In this document: one piece after another, positions 60,201-64,000 of the stretch
Layout of the letters: each line of letters opens with the position of its first letter
Position numbering within the stretch: the first letter of the stretch is position 1
NCBI GenBank assembly: GCA_032158295.1
Contig: CM063244.1
Location: 4,530,510 to 4,594,509 of the forward strand
Source of the DNA: Pycnopodia helianthoides
Taxonomy: Eukaryota; Echinodermata; Asteroidea; Forcipulatida; Asteriidae
Direction of reading: 5' to 3'
Length of the DNA stretch: 64,000 bases
Position numbers and translations under genes: made by a program
The notes under the pieces: model-generated
Databases searched by the model: none
Told to the model about the DNA's origin: nothing
What the model saw: only the letters and a program-made list of their open reading frames with translations

Positions 60201-61142
60201 AAGGTTTATCAACCGTTTTACACAAAAGGTTCAGTCTGAGATTGATGACGTCATCGGAGGGAGTCGTCAGCCATTAATGGCAGACAGTCCTAACATGCCG
60301 TACACCAATGCTGTTATCTTGGAGACTCAGCGCATACGCCCTGTGGCTCCTTTAGCAGTTCCTCATCAAACTAGGGAAGACACGACGTTGGAAGGTTACA
60401 CCATTCCGAAGAAGACGTGTAAGTATATCAATTAGCTGCTCATTTAAAAACAAACTGAACAAGGAACTACCTTCTTTAAAATTGACCCGTTTAAAACAAT
60501 AAACAAACGTGTTTTCAGTTTGTACTTCGGGGTTCTGAGTTTGTTTGCCCAACTGAATTAACAAGTCTGTTTTTTCCCTAATCTTTTTACAGGTGTTCTT
60601 GTCAACATCTGGGCAGTACACCATGATCCTGCTACGTGGACAGAGCCAGAGAAATACAACCCAAGCCGATTCCTCTCTGCTGATGGCAAGAGTGTCGTTC
60701 AACACGAATCACTCATCCCATTCGGTATAGGTATGACAGTGTTTGTTTGTTTGTTTGTTTGTTTGTTTGGGGTTTATTTTTTTTTTTTTCACAGCATGCT
60801 TACACCGCGAGACGAGTGCAAGCTGAACAGTTTTATCGTGCGTTTTAGGTTACCAGATTGTATTAAATTGTCAGTTATATATCATTATTTTGAAATTATT
60901 TACAGTGCAAACACCACAATAATTTACTCACGGGACATTTTATGTTGAAATTATTTACAGGTCGCCGTGCCTGTTTGGGAGAAAACCTCGCTAAAACCGA
61001 GCTCTTTCTGTTCGTTGTCAACATCCTTCAACGATTCACCGTGACTTTTCCAGAGGGTGGGCCAATCCCGTCGCAGGATGGATCATCTGGTATTATACTC
61101 AGCCCTGGACCTTATGAACTTTGCGCCAGCAAACGTTCATAA
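57282..61142 (+). CDS. Cytochrome P450, CYP2 clan (P450-4), six exons, start codon missing
   Basis: Closest relative of P450-3. Exons: about 57282-57642, 57764-58158, 59522-59752, 60229-60418, 60593-60730, 60961-61142; about 498 residues, phases 1,0,0,1,1. Landmarks are anchor GWQTVVIFLVVFFVGLYWIQ, PPGP hinge, WKERR, AGTDTT with its Asp, ETQR, PSRF and the heme loop FGIGRRAC. Relative to P450-3, exon 2 is four codons shorter and exon 3 three. Problem: where P450-3 starts with ATG TTT, this gene has ATA TTT. There is no in-frame ATG between the upstream stop at 57246 and the end of exon 1. A pyrimidine-rich tract ending CCCGTAG (to 57309) could be a 3' splice site for an unseen first exon. All later exons are intact, so I favour a working gene with a different 5' end over a dead one. 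Confidence 0.87.
58192..58930. mobile_element. Composite insertion in intron 2 of P450-4
   Basis: Outer sequence with GGCCACGTTGGATTAGTCGA and TTATGAAATGAATATGGTTG at the left, and AACGCGTTTTATAGC, TAGCCCAATCCAAG, ACACGTTG at the right, belongs to the foldback family seen at 48870. A second MITE (58260-58770) is inserted within it. A further partial copy (CTTTGGGCTCTGCGAAGCG) follows at about 58947. Confidence 0.7.
58260..58770. mobile_element. MITE with ACCCTGCGTGACACCATC ends, copy 2
   Basis: Homologous to 44248-44876 but lacking its nested foldback. The right end reads ATGGCATCATGCAAGGTCAC, GCAAGGT, a slight duplication of the terminus. Confidence 0.83.
59903..60080. mobile_element. 178 bp MITE with CACTCTAAAAA ends
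   Basis: Ends CACTCTAAAAATTACCGG and CTGGAGTTTTTAGAGTG. GACCTGGATTCCGG and CCGGTTCC motifs inside pair with GGAATCCAGGCC. It lies in intron 3 of P450-4. The CACT ends hint at the same broad class as the 25314-30350 element. Confidence 0.75.
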
Positions 61143-61735
61143 GTATGTTAGAATTGGATCTGCGTCGCGTCGATCAAAGTCTAATGCAGTCTGCTTGATG
61201 TCGTTTAGAATTTATGATTTGTATCTCCTTTTGAAAGTTTAGTTCATGTCTTCATGATTATATTATGATTGTTTTCTATTAAGTAAGTTATTTTTGTGTG
61301 TGTTGTGTGTGTGCACTAACCGCTCAATCGTCAGAATTTAACTATTAATTGTTTTTAGGGAAAACACGACATTTTTGTTAGTGTTTGGCTGACAACCTCC
61401 GGTTTTAAATATAGCACTATATAAAAATGAACTACCTGTCAAAATGTCATTAATTTCAATTTGCAACATTTCGAAGAAAACATGGAAAATTAGCTTTTTG
61501 TTTGGTGAGGAGTTTTTTGTACTTACGATTTCACGTGGGGCTTATATCGAAATTAAGACAATCCTAAAAAGCAAAGTGATCTGTGGGGCCTTCAGACGCC
61601 ACTTCGTTGATGGACAACGATGAGAAGGCGAGACAACTCTTCATGCTTTGCGGCATCTCAGAGGAAAGAGCAAACTCTATAGCAATCGAGAGATCACACC
61701 CTCTCCCCAAACGTCGTACACAGGGCTACCATGCT
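61143..61735. other. 3' flank of P450-4 with an unassigned coding-like stretch
   Basis: From about 61600 to 61725 a frame reads DNDEKARQLFMLCGISEER and continues to PLPKRRTQGY. Its balanced amino-acid make-up is unlike the low-complexity frames nearby. It is cut off by sequence starting CACTGTTAAAAATGTCCG at 61738, which looks like a DNA-transposon end. I do not recognise the protein. Confidence 0.35.
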
Positions 61736-61913
61736 ACACTGTTAAAAATGTCCGTAAATTTACGAACTGAGTAAAGTGAAATGTTCGTATTTTCGCCGTA
61801 ATTTTACGGACTTTCCGTAAAGGCAAATATTAATTATGCTAATTAGCGTAGTGACAATCAACCACAGTTGCCCAAACACCTACACATAATATAGTACATG
61901 TAAGTACCGTTGC

Positions 61914-62240
61914 CTAGACTTAAAGAAAGTTTTTGACACTGTGAGTCATGATTTATTTTTTTATAAATTGTATTATTATGGTGTAAGGGGTGTTTTACTT
62001 GGCTGGTTAATTAGATACCTTGAGAAGCGTAGACAGTATGTAGTTATAGATGGAGTAGAATTTAATCCTCAGGAAATTAACTGTCGAGTTCCACAAGGGT
62101 AAAATCAGGGACCTTTGTTATTCTTGATTTATATAAATGATTTGCCCCTCTGTTGCATATTGCTAAAACTTGTAATATTTGCTGATGATACTGCTCTTTT
62201 TGCCTCTGGAGGAGATTTATTAACCGGGACTTGTACCATT
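61914..62240 (+). pseudogene. Decayed non-LTR retrotransposon reverse transcriptase fragment
   Basis: The frame begins LDLKKVFDTVSHDLFFYKLY, with GVRGVLLGWL, then INCRVPQG, NQGPLLFLIYINDLPL and the catalytic FADDTALF. These are the palm motifs of LINE-type reverse transcriptases (FADD in place of YADD is normal for them). A TAA at 62100-62102 interrupts the reading right after VPQG, and no endonuclease region lies upstream. It is a dead fragment. Confidence 0.88.
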
Positions 62241-64000
62241 ATTCTAAGAGAGGATCTCCGGTTGGGAGGAAGTCAAGATGACCCCCATTTATGTATTTAG
62301 ACTCTTGAACAAAGGATTGTATACAGGATTGGAGTGTACATTACATAAACCCACCTGCTTCTCCTAGCGACACTGGTGCGACCACGGTGTAAGTTTGGGT
62401 CGTTTTGGAAGCGCAGGGTTCCAGATACAATAGTTAAATAAGATGACGATTTTTATGACTGCAGTTAGAACCAAGTTTAGAATTGACATCCACATCTTTT
62501 TGTTTTCGGTGTGTTCACCTCTAAGAAATTATCACAGCACTATGTCACAACAATTCAGCCAATTTCATACGGACCCATCTGATTGGTAAATTTTGTTAAA
62601 TCTATGAATATTCAAACAATAGACCTACATGAATAATTATTTTAACAATACATTTTGTACAGAGTATAATTGGAGTCATTCATATGGAGAAATGGAGTCG
62701 GTCCATTATCCACGTTAACCCAAACATGTGATTGAAAACGTGTGAGACCCATAGAGCATAACTTATAATGAAATAATTGACTGCATTTTGTGACTGAAGC
62801 TGTTCTGTAATTTCAATGAACAAGATTTGTATTAATATTCTACAATCATAAGCATATCGGTTAACGGACTGAGCAGACTTTTACCGTATGTATTATTTAA
62901 TCATGTTTTTGAGGCAAGGGACCATCTTAAACGGATATGATAAATGTCGATGCTAAGTATAAATTATACATTATTAGTGATAAAACTATTAAATTACTGA
63001 ATCAGTTAACAGCACGAAACTCATGTACAAATGCTCTCAGTAAAAAAACTTAGTGTATTTTACAGTATTTTAAATTATTACAACCCTCAGATAAAATAGA
63101 CGCGTCCAGTCAGTCTCATATACCGCCATTGTCAACCGTAATAAGTACTACGTACAAACATGTATATGAATACATACAACTATCGGATTGTACAAGTCCT
63201 TAAATGGAAATAGTCTCGGGCAGAGCAGCAGTCTCATAAGATAGTTGCGACAGCTCCGTTTTCGTTATCACCTCGTGCAACATTTAACAACTTTTCCACA
63301 AGTCTAGAGAAAAAAACTGTTGTCTTCTTGTCGGTTCAACAAAGTGGAAAAGTGTCTCGTTCAGAGTAAAGCGATTGTAGTCAACAAGGATGTACTTTGG
63401 TAAGTCTAGTGATTTAGTCTTCCGCATTTTACTGTAATATGTGAGGATGTGTAACATTAATAACTGTCTACACTAATATTATTCCGTAAATTGCAATTAG
63501 TTCCTTTAAACCCTTGCATCCGGGCAGAACCTTCTCACGTAGTGCATTCAATACGTAGATTGTTAAAATATAGACCCCAAATGACGTCATCATTAAGAGT
63601 GTCATAGTTTCGAGGTTCTCTTCAAGAGTTTCCACTCAAGAAGAAATTTTTAATAAATATTTGTTTAATAACAAAAATGTTGTTACAATAGCGATCGTCT
63701 AAAGTCACTTTTTTTTTGTCGACAAACGAGCGCAAGGATACATAAGTTCCCTTTTCTGATTTGGTCGACCTTTCTTGATTTAGCTTGGAACACGGACATT
63801 CTCTGTTGCTGATGAGAGACTAATTTTACTTGAATTAAGCTTTAAAATATGAATCATATAAACATTGTGATGAATCCCACCAGATTAATTACTTAACAAG
63901 GTCCATGTCGATGGGTTTTACTTATCAATAGTTTGTGGGAAAGCCGGGGAATTTGTGTGTTTTTGTTATGATTATTGGTAGATTGTTTCAATTCAATTCA
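62241..64000. other. Intergenic DNA to the window end
   Basis: Contains the second copy of the 0.5 kb dispersed duplicate (62945-63425). Otherwise I see no gene, repeat family or RNA. Confidence 0.55.

Noticed and set aside
61738..61830. Complete CACTG-ended element after P450-4
   Set aside because: Only one end can be seen; I found no matching right terminus.

Overview
This is an AT-rich animal nuclear DNA window with intron-containing genes. Many small inverted-repeat transposons, decayed non-LTR reverse transcriptase and microsatellites surround them, and nothing looks bacterial or viral. An invertebrate deuterostome, perhaps an echinoderm or hemichordate, is my best guess. That is an inference from the CYP2-type P450 cluster and the general MITE (miniature inverted-repeat transposable element) content, not a proof.

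The backbone is a tandem, same-strand array of four six-exon CYP2-clan cytochrome P450 genes: P450-1 (3921-9868), P450-2 (24587-37854), P450-3 (46462-50213) and P450-4 (about 57282-61142). All four have the same exon phases (1,0,0,1,1) and near-identical exon lengths, and each encodes about 500 residues. Each has an N-terminal membrane anchor, a proline hinge, helix C, helix I, ExxR, PSRF and the heme-cysteine loop. P450-1 and P450-2 form one pair, in which the helix I acid is replaced by Val. P450-3 and P450-4 form a second pair with the usual AGTDTT. P450-4 has no ATG in its first recognisable exon.

A tandem segmental duplication (8798-14822 and 14823-21816) copied exons 5-6 of P450-1 with 5 kb of downstream DNA. 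The second copy is an orphan exon pair with a destroyed splice acceptor. That copy later gained a 1.5 kb TTAA-flanked piggyBac-like element. Both copies carry an antisense P450 exon 1 relic split by a palindromic MITE, and a Harbinger-like MITE that contains a TATA box and a start codon. A third antisense exon 1 relic lies head-to-head with P450-1.

Intron 1 of P450-2 contains a 5037 bp element with CACTG...CAGTG ends, TA flanks and subterminal TTGGGTAA/TTACCCAA repeats. It carries SAM-domain exons, a two-C2H2-finger open reading frame and shared downstream exons, with no transposase that I can recognise. This is the most unusual unit in the window.

The remaining intergenic and intronic DNA is dominated by MITE families. 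Several are nested, and several have target-site duplications that can be read directly, in a few cases against a paralogous empty site. Minisatellites and two non-LTR retrotransposon relics (51930-52330 and 61914-62240) make up the rest. Exon boundaries were placed by hand from GT/AG signals, reading-frame phase and alignment among the four paralogues.
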